Below are positions 43,238 to 51,848 of a stretch of DNA of 64,000 nucleotides, one piece after another. The translations under genes were made by a program, and so were the position numbers. Origin of the DNA: GCA-2401155 sp045047085 (GTDB lineage: Bacteria; Pseudomonadota; Alphaproteobacteria; Rhizobiales; Rhizobiaceae); the NCBI GenBank assembly GCA_045047085.1, contig JASFYT010000075.1:1-64000 (forward strand), read 5' to 3'. Under the pieces are notes generated by a model. It was not told the DNA's origin. It worked only from the letters and a program-made list of their open reading frames with translations, and ran no database searches. Position 1 is the stretch's first letter. Every line of letters begins with the position of its first letter.

Positions 43238-43597
43238 TTAAAATGCGTCTTCTAAATGTACGGGTATTTTCCATGGCACTACGGCAATGATATCGAACCG
43301 CAATGATAATACATTTGCATCATGCTGCCGGGCGAGCCAAATATCTGCCGCATTGGAAATGCGCTGCTGTGATGAATAGCTGACCGCATCAACTGCACTT
43401 TGAACTTGCGCCCGGGCTTTTACTTCTACAAAGGCAATCAGTTCGCGCTTTTTCGCTATTATATCGATCTCGCCAGAGCCAGTCTTATAACGCATATGCA
43501 GGATGCGGTATCCTTTGAAACGTAAAAACCAGGCCGCAATAAATTCCGCCCAAAACCCTTTTTTATATGCTTGAGTTTTGGCGCGTTTGGAAGCCAT
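43238..43597 (-). CDS. yraN: YraN/UPF0102 nuclease-fold protein
   Basis: A 119-residue protein of the UPF0102 family, predicted to have an endonuclease-like fold. GFWAEFIAAWFLRFKGYRIL (14-33), SGEIDIIA (with Asp) and FVEVKAR are the conserved active-site-like segments (E-x-x-A, D, E-x-K). Its ATG directly follows the TGA of rsmI (TGAATG), so the two are coupled. No biochemical function is proven for the family. Confidence 0.92.
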   Translation of the reverse strand: MASKRAKTQAYKKGFWAEFIAAWFLRFKGYRILHMRYKTGSGEIDIIAKKRELIAFVEVKARAQVQSAVDAVSYSSQQRISNAADIWLARQHDANVLSLRFDIIAVVPWKIPVHLEDAF

Positions 43598-44473
43598 TCA
43601 AGAACCTGCTTCTTCTTTAAGCAGCAAGGCACGTTTATAGAGTTCGCGCTTTTGCAGGCCTGAAAGCTGGGCAGCTTCCGCTGCTGCCTGACTAACCGGC
43701 ATGGTCTGCAAAAGTTCCCGCAACAATGTGTCCACATCAACCTCATCGGAGTTTTCACCTTCCGGCCCGATGACAATGACGATTTCGCCCTTTGGCGCAC
43801 TGTCAAAATGGTCACATAATTCCGACAGAGAACCGCGGGCGATTTCTTCATGTAGCTTGGTCAATTCACGGCATACAGCTGCGGGACGGTCAGGGCTAAA
43901 AACCGCAGCAAGATCTTGCAGGCAAGCGTTCAGTCTTTTTGGGCTTTCAAACAAAATGAGGGTCGAGGGGATCGCCAGTAATTCCTGTAACCGTTTTTTC
44001 CGCGCCGCCTGTTTTGGTGGAAGAAAACCTGCAAAGTGCCAGCCATCGGTCGGCAGGCCGCTGGCCACCAGAGCAGCCATGGGAGCCGAACAACCGGGTA
44101 TAGGTATTACGGGAATATCTGCTTCAATCGCCTGCCCTATCAGCTTGAAACCAGGGTCTGATACCAGCGGCGTACCCGCATCGGAAACCAGCGCCACGGA
44201 TTTTCCATCGTTCAGTTGAGCAATCAATTTTTGTCCAACGCTATCAGCATTATGTTCGTGATAGGAATACATCCGTTTTTTGATGGCGAATCGCTTCAGC
44301 AATTTGCCGGTCACCCGTGTATCTTCGCAGGCAATTAAATCACAAGAGGAAAGGGTTTCGAGCGCCCGAATGGTGATGTCAGACAAATTGCCAATAGGGG
44401 TCGCCACCACATAGAGCGCTGGCTTGAGTGTGCGTTCCAAAAAAGAAGCATTTTCAATAATATAGCCCGACAT
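43598..44473 (-). CDS. rsmI: 16S rRNA 2'-O-methyltransferase RsmI
   Basis: Methylates the ribose of C1402 in 16S rRNA. The 291 residues show the SAM-binding tetrapyrrole-methylase-like fold: YVVATPIGNLSDIT (20-33), IACEDTRVTGKLL (47-59), YHEHN, SDAGTPLVSDPG (about 97-108) and FAGFLP. Length is normal. It is the first gene of the minus-strand set and is divergent from the lipoprotein gene at 44734. Confidence 0.95.
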   Translation of the reverse strand: MSGYIIENASFLERTLKPALYVVATPIGNLSDITIRALETLSSCDLIACEDTRVTGKLLKRFAIKKRMYSYHEHNADSVGQKLIAQLNDGKSVALVSDAGTPLVSDPGFKLIGQAIEADIPVIPIPGCSAPMAALVASGLPTDGWHFAGFLPPKQAARKKRLQELLAIPSTLILFESPKRLNACLQDLAAVFSPDRPAAVCRELTKLHEEIARGSLSELCDHFDSAPKGEIVIVIGPEGENSDEVDVDTLLRELLQTMPVSQAAAEAAQLSGLQKRELYKRALLLKEEAGS

Positions 44474-44646
44474 AAACGCATCTTTCTGTCACTATTTAAC
44501 AAGGTTATTAGCTTCAAATGAAGCCAAATTCGGCACTTTAGTACTCCTATAAGTGGAGCAAGCATTCAAACCTTTGACATTTTCGTGTGCAAATTGCAAA
44601 AACGAGTTACTACGGATTACTGGGGAAATTGACAATAGCCCTTGAT

Positions 44647-44675
44647 CTGGCCCAATGCTGGCCCAATGATTGGGC
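44647..44675. promoter_or_regulatory. Tandem and inverted GCCCAAT repeats upstream of the lipoprotein gene
   Basis: CTGGCCCAATG occurs twice in exact tandem (44647-44657, 44658-44668). The second copy continues into a perfect 15-bp dyad GCCCAATGATTGGGC (44661-44675). A TTGACA box (44628-44633) lies just before. The arrangement suggests a regulator site over the promoter; no regulator is adjacent. Confidence 0.45.
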
Positions 44676-44733
44676 ACAGACCAAAATTTTGCTGAGATTG
44701 CAGAAAACTTTCTGCTTTCGGAGAATGAATACT

Positions 44734-45966
44734 ATGATACGAAAACTAGGAATGAAAACGGCAACGCTCAAGAGCAGTGTCGTCAAACGGGGCATGGTTT
44801 TCGCAAGTCTTGTTGCCCTTTTAAGTCTGACCGCTTGCCAATCGTCCAATCTTGGTCTTGGCAATCTGAAGGACGAAAATGGCGAGCGCATCCTTTCTGC
44901 AAATCCAAAAGGCGAAGTTTTTGGCCAGGGCAAAGTGCGGGTAGCGCTGTTATTGCCAAAATCAGCTGCAGGCAACGCTGCCAAAGTTGCCAACGAAATT
45001 CGCAATGGTGCCCTTTTGGCCATGTCGGATTTTGGAAATGACGTATTACAATTGGTAATCAAGGACACCAGAGGCCAGGCAGCGCCCGCGCAATCTGCCG
45101 CTGGTGAAGCAGCCCGCGAAGGAACTTCAGCCATTATTGGCCCTCTTTTCTCCGGCAATGTGAGCGCCGCATCGGGTATTTCGCAACCGGCGGATATGGC
45201 CATGTTTGCGTTTTCAACCGATACCAGCGTTGCAAGACGAGGCGTTTACCTGCTGTCCTTTACCCCTCAAGGCGATGTCCGGCGGATGATCACTTTTGCC
45301 GCATCTCAGGGCAGTAAATCGGTGCTGGCATTTCTGCCAAATAATGCAGAAGGTGCCCTGCGCGAAGCGGTATTGCGCGAAGTCGCAGGAACATCCCAGA
45401 TGGATGTCAATGTGGTGAAATATGACCGCACTGCCGAGAGCATTCGAACAGCAATTGGGGCCACCACCCTCCAGTTTGATAAATCAGACAGCCTCTATAT
45501 CCCTGATGGCGGTCAGGTGCCCAGCATCATTTTAACCTCGCTCCGCGACCTTGGGCTTACCATCAAAGATAAACAAATATTGGGCTCCGGTAATTGGGAA
45601 TCCGCGAATATTGCCAGCCCAGAATTCGCCAATGCTTTGTTTCCAAAGCGAGACATCTCCAATTTTGAAACCTTTTCCCAGCGCTATCAGGCAGCCTATG
45701 GCTCTGAGCCGGGGGTTCAGGCAGCTCTTGGTTATGACGCAGTAACCCTCGTTTCGGAACTCATTCGCCAAAACGGTAAAAATGCATTTGCAAGTTCTGT
45801 GGTTGAAAATAAACGGGGCTTTAGCGGAACAAATGGCCTTTTCAGGTTACATTCCGATGGTACTACCGAGCGCGGTCTGGCCATATATCAGGTCAGAGAA
45901 GGAAAAGCCGAACTAATAGCCCCGGCCCCAGGAAGTTTCAGAAGCGTCAACCGCTTCGGCAATTAG
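44734..45966 (+). CDS. LpoA-like lipoprotein (penicillin-binding protein activator family)
   Basis: A 410-residue lipoprotein. ATG 44734 is chosen because GGAG is about 10 nt upstream; the open frame extends back to 44587 through the promoter repeats. The lipobox LTAC gives lipidated Cys35 after a signal sequence. The rest is a periplasmic-binding-protein-like fold (VALLLPKSAAGN, AIIGPLFSGNVSAAS, ALGYDAVTLVSELI), the LppC/LpoA C-terminal type. It probably sits in the outer membrane and helps cell-wall synthases; that is inferred from the family. It is divergent from rsmI, a common alphaproteobacterial arrangement. Confidence 0.85.
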   Translation: MIRKLGMKTATLKSSVVKRGMVFASLVALLSLTACQSSNLGLGNLKDENGERILSANPKGEVFGQGKVRVALLLPKSAAGNAAKVANEIRNGALLAMSDFGNDVLQLVIKDTRGQAAPAQSAAGEAAREGTSAIIGPLFSGNVSAASGISQPADMAMFAFSTDTSVARRGVYLLSFTPQGDVRRMITFAASQGSKSVLAFLPNNAEGALREAVLREVAGTSQMDVNVVKYDRTAESIRTAIGATTLQFDKSDSLYIPDGGQVPSIILTSLRDLGLTIKDKQILGSGNWESANIASPEFANALFPKRDISNFETFSQRYQAAYGSEPGVQAALGYDAVTLVSELIRQNGKNAFASSVVENKRGFSGTNGLFRLHSDGTTERGLAIYQVREGKAELIAPAPGSFRSVNRFGN

Positions 45967-45967
45967 C

Positions 45968-46174
45968 TCATTGCTTTGAGAGAGATACGTCGGGTTGGTA
46001 AGGACCGTCCACACCCTTGGTGACAGCTTGCGCACAAACGGTTTGATTGTTTTCCGTGTTAAACGTCATGTTTGGTGAACCGTAAAGCTCCCAGCCCTCA
46101 TCCAGCGCCTTGGTGATCTTGTGGCAAAATGCGGCATCATCGGTGCCTGTGAGCAGCCTGTACAGTTTAGCCAT
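45968..46174 (-). CDS. DUF1737 small protein
   Basis: A 68-residue protein matching DUF1737: YRLLTGTDDAAFCHKITKALDEGWELYGSPNMTF is the family core (LTG-D-FC, GW-LYGSP), followed by a variable part and AQAVTKGV. Function unknown; the fold suggests a small cytoplasmic binding or partner protein. It starts four bases after the CitE-like gene stop and is probably co-transcribed with it. It nearly touches the convergent lipoprotein gene. Confidence 0.88.
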   Translation of the reverse strand: MAKLYRLLTGTDDAAFCHKITKALDEGWELYGSPNMTFNTENNQTVCAQAVTKGVDGPYQPDVSLSKQ

Positions 46175-46178
46175 ATTA

Positions 46179-47045
46179 TCAGTCCTTCAAAGATGAAATC
46201 AGTTGCCGGGCCATGCCCAGATGCAAAAATTCAAACATCTCACCATCAATTTGCAGCACAGCATTGCCAGCGTTGGCCGGATCGTCAAATGCTGCAATGA
46301 TCGCTTCTGCTTGACTGATATCCGTTTCGCTCGGCCCAAAACGCAGATTTGCCGCTTCAATTTGTGCCGGGTGGATCAACGTTTTGCCGTCATATCCCAT
46401 GGAAGCCCCTTGCCGACATTCAGCATCAAGGCCTTCCAAATCGCGGAAATTATTATAAACCCCGTCAAGCACACAAAGGTTATAGGCCCGTGCTGCCGCC
46501 AGTATCTGCATAAGCCATGGTAGCATAACTTCGCGCCCGGGTTCCATTTTAGCCCCGGTCTCCTTGGCCAGATCATTGGGACCGATGACAAGACAATTCA
46601 GTCTTGTTTTTTCGCCACAGGTTGCAATTTCTTTTAAGTTCATCAGCGCTTGCGGCGTTTCAATCATTGCCCAAATTTGCAACTCGGCAGGGGCATCATC
46701 AAGCATACGCTGGAATTCTGTGATATCAGAAGCGTTCCCCACTTTCGGTAAAAGTAGAGCATCAGGACTACAGGAAAGGGAGACGGTCAGGTCATCGGCA
46801 AAGCTTGCACTGCCCAATTGCGGCAGGCGAATGATGCGTTCCTTGCCACCAAATTCTACACCTTTGACCAGCTCGCTCAAATTGCGATGGGCATCAGCAC
46901 GTGCTTCATCGGCAATTGAATCTTCCAAATCAAATACCACCCCGTCGCAATCCAGATGTGGAGCCTTTTCCAGAACTCTCTTATTGGTCGAGGGCATGTA
47001 AAGTATGGAGCGGCGCTGGCGCCAGTTTTTATGAAAGAATACCAT
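46179..47045 (-). CDS. CitE-like lyase (HpcH/HpaI fold)
   Basis: A 288-residue TIM-barrel protein of the citrate-lyase beta/malyl-CoA lyase group. RRSILYMPSTNKRVLEKAP (10-28) and FDLEDSI are the N-terminal signature. Glu in MIETPQALMN and Asp downstream are the usual magnesium ligands, and GYDGKTLIHPAQIEAAN is the C-terminal signature. Relatives cleave L-malyl-CoA or beta-methylmalyl-CoA, or act as CitE-like proteins of unknown role. No CitD/CitF genes are near, so it is not part of citrate lyase. Divergent from leuD and followed by DUF1737. Confidence 0.85.
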   Translation of the reverse strand: MVFFHKNWRQRRSILYMPSTNKRVLEKAPHLDCDGVVFDLEDSIADEARADAHRNLSELVKGVEFGGKERIIRLPQLGSASFADDLTVSLSCSPDALLLPKVGNASDITEFQRMLDDAPAELQIWAMIETPQALMNLKEIATCGEKTRLNCLVIGPNDLAKETGAKMEPGREVMLPWLMQILAAARAYNLCVLDGVYNNFRDLEGLDAECRQGASMGYDGKTLIHPAQIEAANLRFGPSETDISQAEAIIAAFDDPANAGNAVLQIDGEMFEFLHLGMARQLISSLKD

Positions 47046-47141
47046 GACCTAGACCTATTTTGCATTTGGCCTCGACGCAAGGCATCACGTGGTGTAAATC
47101 CTGACCCTACGAAGTTAGCAGTTCAAAAGAGCGTACTTAAA

Positions 47142-47747
47142 ATGGATAAATTCAAGACCATCACTTCCACGGCAGCACCTTTGCCGATCGTTAATATCGA
47201 TACGGACATGATCATACCAAAAGATTATCTGAAAACCATCAAGCGTAGCGGGCTCAGCATCGGCCTTTTTGCGGAAATGCGGTTTAACGAAGATGGCTCA
47301 AAAAAAGAAGATTTTGTGCTGAACCAGCCTGCCTATCAGGGCATTGAAATTCTTGTTGCTGGCGATAATTTCGGCTGCGGTTCCTCGCGCGAACATGCGC
47401 CTTGGGCACTGCTCGATTATGGCATCCGCTGCATTATTTCCACCAGCTTCGCCGATATCTTTTACAATAACTGCTTCAAAAACGGTATCCTGCCGATCAT
47501 CGTCACGCCAGAGCAGCTCGAAGATTTGATGGATGACGCCAAACGCGGCGCCAACGCAAAACTGACCGTTAATCTGGAAGATCAGACCATCTCCGGACCA
47601 GATGGTGGCGAAATCAAATTTGAATTGGACCCCAATCGCAAGCATCGCTTGCTTGAAGGCATTGATGATATTGGTGAGACCATGGGGAAAGTCTCCAAAA
47701 TCAAATTATTTGAAGATGAATATTCCAAATCTCATCCTTGGGTATAA
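47142..47747 (+). CDS. leuD: 3-isopropylmalate dehydratase small subunit
   Basis: Partner of LeuC in the isomerisation of 2- to 3-isopropylmalate in leucine synthesis. The 201 residues from ATG 47142 (MDKFKTITSTAAPLPIVNIDTDMIIPK) match LeuD; the open frame back to 46956 has no ribosome site and covers the promoter of the divergent gene. The swivel-domain signature GDNFGCGSSREHAPWAL lies at about 71-87. LeuC is not in this window. leuB follows after 88 bp. Confidence 0.95.
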   Translation: MDKFKTITSTAAPLPIVNIDTDMIIPKDYLKTIKRSGLSIGLFAEMRFNEDGSKKEDFVLNQPAYQGIEILVAGDNFGCGSSREHAPWALLDYGIRCIISTSFADIFYNNCFKNGILPIIVTPEQLEDLMDDAKRGANAKLTVNLEDQTISGPDGGEIKFELDPNRKHRLLEGIDDIGETMGKVSKIKLFEDEYSKSHPWV

Positions 47748-47835
47748 AACATTTACTGAGAGCGCAATTACGAAAAGTGGAAATCGGTTTTCGAAAAATT
47801 GTGCGTGACGAATAGAGCAAGAAGGCAACAATCAC

Positions 47836-48948
47836 ATGGCAAATCGTAAACTATTTCTGCTGCCCGGCGACGGCATCGGCCCTGATATCATGGGCGAGGT
47901 TAAAAAACTCATCGACTGGATGAATGAAAATCTGGCCACTGGTTTTGAAACCGATGAGGGATTGGTAGGCGGTAGCGCATACGATGCTCATGGTGCAGCT
48001 ATTTCCGACGAAGATATGGAAAAAGCAGATGCAGCAGACGCCGTATTGTTCGGCGCTGTTGGTGGTCCTAAATGGGATGATGTTTCCTACGATGTGCGCC
48101 CGGAAGCTGGCCTGTTGCGTCTCCGCAAGGAGATGGAACTGTTCGCAAACTTGCGTCCGGCCATTTGTTATCCAGCGCTGGCAGATTCATCTTCCCTGCG
48201 CAAAGAAATAGTCGATGGCCTTGATATTTTGATCATCCGCGAACTCACTGGCGGTGTATATTTTGGCGAGCCAAAAGAAATCATCGACCTTGGCAATGGC
48301 CAGCAACGTGCAATTGATACGCAGGTTTATGACACATATGAAATCGAGCGTATTTCTGGCGTGGCTTTCGAAATGGCCCGCACCAGAGGCAATCGCGTGA
48401 CCTCCATGGAAAAACGCAATGTGATGAAATCCGGCGTTCTTTGGAACCAGGTGGTGACCAAATATCACAAGGAAAAATATCCTGACGTTGAACTCGACCA
48501 CATGCTGGCTGATGCCGGTGGCATGCAGCTTGTGCGCGAGCCAAAACAGTTTGATGTGATCGTCACCGACAACCTGTTCGGCGATATGCTTTCCGATGTG
48601 GCAGCAATGTTAACCGGCTCACTCGGCATGTTGCCATCGGCTTCCCTTGGGGCACCGGATCCGATCACCAAAAAACGCAAAGCGCTTTATGAACCGGTTC
48701 ACGGTTCAGCGCCGGATATCGCAGGCAAAGGCATCGCCAATCCGATCGCGATGATTGCCAGCTTTGCCATGTGCATGCGTTATTCGTTCAACATGATCGA
48801 AGAAGCCGATAATCTTGATAATGCAATAGCCAATGTGCTTGAATCCGGCAAACGTACCGGCGACATCATGTCAGAAGGTTGCACTCAGATTTCAACTGAG
48901 GAAATGGGTGAAGCAATTATTGCCGAAATGGCTACGCTGTCTGCGTAA
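47836..48948 (+). CDS. leuB: 3-isopropylmalate dehydrogenase
   Basis: NAD- and magnesium-dependent oxidative decarboxylation of 3-isopropylmalate. The 370 residues carry LFLLPGDGIGPDIMGE at the N-terminus, GAVGGPKWD, the substrate Arg series in LRLRKEMELFANLRP, RELTGGVYFG, and the metal site DNLFGDMLSDVAAMLTGSLGMLPSASLG with the ADAGG Asp. GSAPDIAGKGIANP closes the cofactor site. AGAAGG precedes the ATG. Part of leuD-leuB, upstream of asd. Confidence 0.96.
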   Translation: MANRKLFLLPGDGIGPDIMGEVKKLIDWMNENLATGFETDEGLVGGSAYDAHGAAISDEDMEKADAADAVLFGAVGGPKWDDVSYDVRPEAGLLRLRKEMELFANLRPAICYPALADSSSLRKEIVDGLDILIIRELTGGVYFGEPKEIIDLGNGQQRAIDTQVYDTYEIERISGVAFEMARTRGNRVTSMEKRNVMKSGVLWNQVVTKYHKEKYPDVELDHMLADAGGMQLVREPKQFDVIVTDNLFGDMLSDVAAMLTGSLGMLPSASLGAPDPITKKRKALYEPVHGSAPDIAGKGIANPIAMIASFAMCMRYSFNMIEEADNLDNAIANVLESGKRTGDIMSEGCTQISTEEMGEAIIAEMATLSA

Positions 48949-48973
48949 AACCAAGGTATTAATTGACTCTTAG

Positions 48974-48997
48974 GGGAGATGCCTTATGACATCTCCC
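48974..48997 (+). other. Hairpin after leuB
   Basis: GGGAGATG (48974-48981) and CATCTCCC (48990-48997) pair over eight bases with an 8-nt loop, 26 bp past the leuB stop. No T-run follows. It may be a weak terminator or a processing site upstream of the small gene at 49015. Confidence 0.55.
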
Positions 48998-49014
48998 AAC
49001 AGGAGCGGAACCAG

Positions 49015-49137
49015 ATGCACAATTTATGTGTTTCACATTCAGGTCGTTTTGCCGTGTCAGTAAGTGACACGAATGCGTCCGGCTGCGCATCTGTTACATC
49101 AAAAACAACCACAGCAAAGAAGACCACCAAGGTCTGA
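49015..49137 (+). CDS. Possible 40-residue protein between leuB and asd
   Basis: ATG 49015 is preceded by GGAGCGG at good spacing and opens a 40-codon frame ending TGA 49135-49137. The peptide starts MHNLCVSHSGRFAVSVSDTN and ends in a lysine- and threonine-rich tail (KTTTAKKTTKV). It has two cysteines and no membrane helix. I do not recognise the family. Support is the ribosome site and the clean composition; against it are its length and a competing hairpin (GTGTCA/TGACAC) inside the frame. Confidence 0.4.
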   Translation: MHNLCVSHSGRFAVSVSDTNASGCASVTSKTTTAKKTTKV

Positions 49138-49230
49138 TTTCCTCTGCTTGTTCCCAAATCTCTCCCGGGCCACAGGCGGGGAGAGACAGCTTTTCAGCTG
49201 GAACCTTGGGGAGAGCGCATGGAGCATATT

Positions 49231-50250
49231 ATGGGTTATAAAGTTGCAATCGTTGGAGCCACAGGCAATGTGGGTCAGGAAATGTTGGAAATTCTGCATG
49301 AACGCGGATTTCCTGTCGATGAATTGGTTGCACTTGCATCACGCAAGTCGCAGGGCAAGCAAATAGATTTTGGCGATAAGCCCATAAAAGTCAAAACGCT
49401 CGATACCTATGATTTTACCGGTACAGATATCGTGCTGATGTCTGCCGGCGGTAAGGTATCGCTGGAATGGGCACCTAAAATTGCCGCTAAAGGCTGTGTA
49501 GTGATCGATAATTCATCGGCGTTTCGTTACGACTCCGCCGTGCCGCTTATCGTGCCTGAAGTGAATGCCGATGATATCGAAGGCTTCACCAAAAAGAACA
49601 TCATTGCCAATCCGAATTGCTCCACCGCCCAATTGGTTGTGGCGCTAAAACCTTTGCATGATGTAGCAAAAATCAAACGCATCGTGGTTGCTACTTACCA
49701 ATCGGTTTCCGGTGGTGGTAAATCCGCGATGGATGAACTTTTTGAACAGACCAGAGCTGTGTTTGTGGCCGATCCGATTGAGGTGAGAAATTTCACCAAG
49801 CGAATCGCTTTCAACGTCATTCCCCATATCGATGATTTCATGGAAGATGGCTACACCAAGGAAGAATGGAAAGTCGTCGCCGAAACCAAAAAAATGCTCG
49901 ATAAAAGCATCAAGGTAACCTGCACTGCTGTGCGCGTACCGGTTTTTGTAGGCCATTCGGAAGCAATCAACATCGAGTTTGAAAATCCAATTTCAGCGCA
50001 GGAAGCGCGCGATATTCTGCGTGAAGCTCCCGGTTGTCTGGTGATCGATAAGCACGAAGATGGTGGTTACATCACCCCGTTTGAATGCGTCGGCGAAGAC
50101 GCGACCTTTATCTCGCGCATCCGCGAAGACATCACGGTAGAAAACGGCCTCAATATCTGGGTGGTATCAGATAATCTGCGCAAGGGTGCAGCACTGAACA
50201 CGGTGCAGATTGCAGAACTGTTGGTCAATCGCGGATTGCTAAAGAAGTAG
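49231..50250 (+). CDS. asd: Aspartate-semialdehyde dehydrogenase
   Basis: Reduces aspartyl-phosphate to aspartate semialdehyde for lysine, threonine and methionine synthesis. Two starts are possible: ATG 49231 (MGYKVAIVGATGNVGQEM, GGAG six bases upstream) is taken as it matches homologues; ATG 49219 also has GGGGAGAG ahead. From 49231 it has 339 residues, with GATGNVG at 9-15, active-site Cys130 in NPNCSTAQ, and VFVGHSEAINIEF with the catalytic His. The stop codon lies inside a strong hairpin. Confidence 0.95.
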   Translation: MGYKVAIVGATGNVGQEMLEILHERGFPVDELVALASRKSQGKQIDFGDKPIKVKTLDTYDFTGTDIVLMSAGGKVSLEWAPKIAAKGCVVIDNSSAFRYDSAVPLIVPEVNADDIEGFTKKNIIANPNCSTAQLVVALKPLHDVAKIKRIVVATYQSVSGGGKSAMDELFEQTRAVFVADPIEVRNFTKRIAFNVIPHIDDFMEDGYTKEEWKVVAETKKMLDKSIKVTCTAVRVPVFVGHSEAINIEFENPISAQEARDILREAPGCLVIDKHEDGGYITPFECVGEDATFISRIREDITVENGLNIWVVSDNLRKGAALNTVQIAELLVNRGLLKK

Positions 50251-50266
50251 GGGCCAGCCCCTACTT
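50245..50266. terminator. Hairpin at the asd stop codon, between convergent genes
   Basis: AAGTAGGGGC (50245-50254) pairs with GCCCCTACTT (50257-50266), a ten-base-pair stem with a very short loop that includes the asd stop. There is no real T-run. Its position between converging asd and carbonic anhydrase genes suggests a two-way terminator, but this is not proven. Confidence 0.55.
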
Positions 50267-50275
50267 ATATCCGCC

Positions 50276-50872
50276 CTACTTATGTGCTCCATTGCAACAA
50301 TGAAGATCGTTCAACAGTCCATTGGTCAGGCCGTAGACCCAGCCATGGATTTGAATATCCTCGCCGCGTTGGCGCGCAGCCTGAATGATTGGCGTGCGCG
50401 AAAGGCCTTGAACTTGTGCTTCAATGGTCAGCTCACATAGACGATCTAGCCGTGCCTCTTCATCTTCAAACGATGCCAGAACGCCGGCATTTTGCTCCGC
50501 AATATCTCTGACCGGTTGCAGCCAGTGATCGACAACACCGTGTTGGTGGCCGTCCATAGCGGCATGAATGCCACCGCAACCATAGTGACCACAGACAATG
50601 ATGTGCTTTACTTTGAGCGCATCCACTGCGTGTTCCAGCACGGATAGCATATTGATATCGCCGGGATGAACCAGATTAGCCACATTGCGGTGAACGAACA
50701 CTTCGCCAGGTTCCAGCCCGGTGATGACGTTGGCTGGTACACGGCTGTCAGAACACCCAATCCATAAATAGTCAGGCGCCTGCAATTTGCTGAGCTTGTT
50801 AAAATACTCAGGGTCATCGGCAACCTTGCCCGCGGCCCATTGCTTGTTGTGATCGAGAAGTTCTTTAATCAA
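50276..50872 (-). CDS. Beta-class carbonic anhydrase
   Basis: Interconverts carbon dioxide and bicarbonate. The 198 residues carry the zinc ligands Cys40 (IGCSDSR), His96 and Cys99 (CGHYGCGG), and the Asp42/Arg44 dyad. VHRNVANLV and SVLEHAVDALKVKHIIV are typical of clade-B beta enzymes. The ATG is 10 bp after the agmatinase stop on the same strand, so it may be the last gene of the polyamine operon. Confidence 0.94.
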   Translation of the reverse strand: MIKELLDHNKQWAAGKVADDPEYFNKLSKLQAPDYLWIGCSDSRVPANVITGLEPGEVFVHRNVANLVHPGDINMLSVLEHAVDALKVKHIIVCGHYGCGGIHAAMDGHQHGVVDHWLQPVRDIAEQNAGVLASFEDEEARLDRLCELTIEAQVQGLSRTPIIQAARQRGEDIQIHGWVYGLTNGLLNDLHCCNGAHK

Positions 50873-50882
50873 AGTAATGTTC

Positions 50883-51848
50883 CTATAGTCGCCCTATTGG
50901 CACGGACTTAGCGCCTTTTTTCGCCGCCAGCAAGCATAACCAGTCATGGCCTACAGTTGCAGCAGCAATAGCTGTGATCTCCGAGTGATCGTAGGCGGGA
51001 GCCACTTCAACCACATCCATACCAACGAGATTGAGATTGCCCATGCCGCGAATGAGTTCCAACGCCTGCCAACTGGCCAATCCGCCAGCCACAGGAGTTC
51101 CTGTACCCGGCGCAAAAGCCGGATCAAGCCCATCCACATCAAAAGAAGTATATAGGGGCGTATTACCTGCCCGTGACGAAATAATGTCCAAGGCTGCATC
51201 AATGCCGTTTCGATGCACCCATGGTGCAGTTAATATTTCAAAACCATGGTCGCTGTCATTGTAGGTACGAAGGCCGATTTGTGTAGATTTGGAAACATCG
51301 ATAATTCCCTCAGCTGCAGCACGAGCAAACATTGTACCATGATCAAGGCGGTTTGCATCATCCTCCCAAGTATCGCAATGGGCATCGAATTGCACCAAAG
51401 CGATGGGGCCGTGCTTTTTCGAGTGCGCCTTAAGCAAAGGGTAAGCAACAAAATGGTCGCCGCCAAAAGTCAGCATTTTAGTGTCGGTTGCGAGAATATC
51501 CTCGGCGTGTTTTTCAATCGTACCCGGAATGGTTAGCGGATGATGCGGATCCAAAAAACAATCACCGTAGTCAACAACGCTAAGTGTTTCAAAGGGATCA
51601 AAGCCAAAGGGGAAGGCAGAGAGTTCTGCCAGTTGAACCGAAGCTTCACGGATGGCCCGCGGCCCGAGGCGTGCGCCGGAGCGATAGGTAACGGAGGCAT
51701 CATAGGGAACGCCGCTCACCGCCACATCCACGCCATCAAGGTCACGCGAATATCTGCGTCGCAAAAAGCTGAGCGCGCCGCCATAAGTCATTTCATTCCA
51801 GCGTTCATTGTTAGAACCGGCACGGAAGGCCTGATCGCCTTTGGTCAT
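50883..51848 (-). CDS. speB: Agmatinase
   Basis: Hydrolyses agmatine to putrescine and urea with two manganese ions. The 321 residues show the ureohydrolase ligands: GGDHFV, QFDAHCDTWED and SFDVDGLDPAFAPGTGTPVAGGL. GARLGPRAIREAS near 58-70 is also typical. The ATG overlaps the stop of the second pot permease (ATGA), so the enzyme is coupled to a polyamine importer. Other ureohydrolases such as guanidinobutyrase share these motifs, so agmatine is the likely but not the only possible substrate. Confidence 0.87.
   Translation of the reverse strand: MTKGDQAFRAGSNNERWNEMTYGGALSFLRRRYSRDLDGVDVAVSGVPYDASVTYRSGARLGPRAIREASVQLAELSAFPFGFDPFETLSVVDYGDCFLDPHHPLTIPGTIEKHAEDILATDTKMLTFGGDHFVAYPLLKAHSKKHGPIALVQFDAHCDTWEDDANRLDHGTMFARAAAEGIIDVSKSTQIGLRTYNDSDHGFEILTAPWVHRNGIDAALDIISSRAGNTPLYTSFDVDGLDPAFAPGTGTPVAGGLASWQALELIRGMGNLNLVGMDVVEVAPAYDHSEITAIAAATVGHDWLCLLAAKKGAKSVPIGRL

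Noticed and set aside
44587..44733. N-terminal extension of the lipoprotein gene
   Set aside because: The extension reads through the promoter repeats, has no ribosome site and would bury the signal sequence.
46956..47141. N-terminal extension of leuD
   Set aside because: LeuD homologues begin near MDKFKTI; the upstream part overlaps the divergent CitE-like gene.
48990..49218. A riboswitch before asd (lysine type)
   Set aside because: Several short hairpins exist but none of the conserved riboswitch core sequences is visible, and lysine riboswitches are not expected here in alphaproteobacteria.
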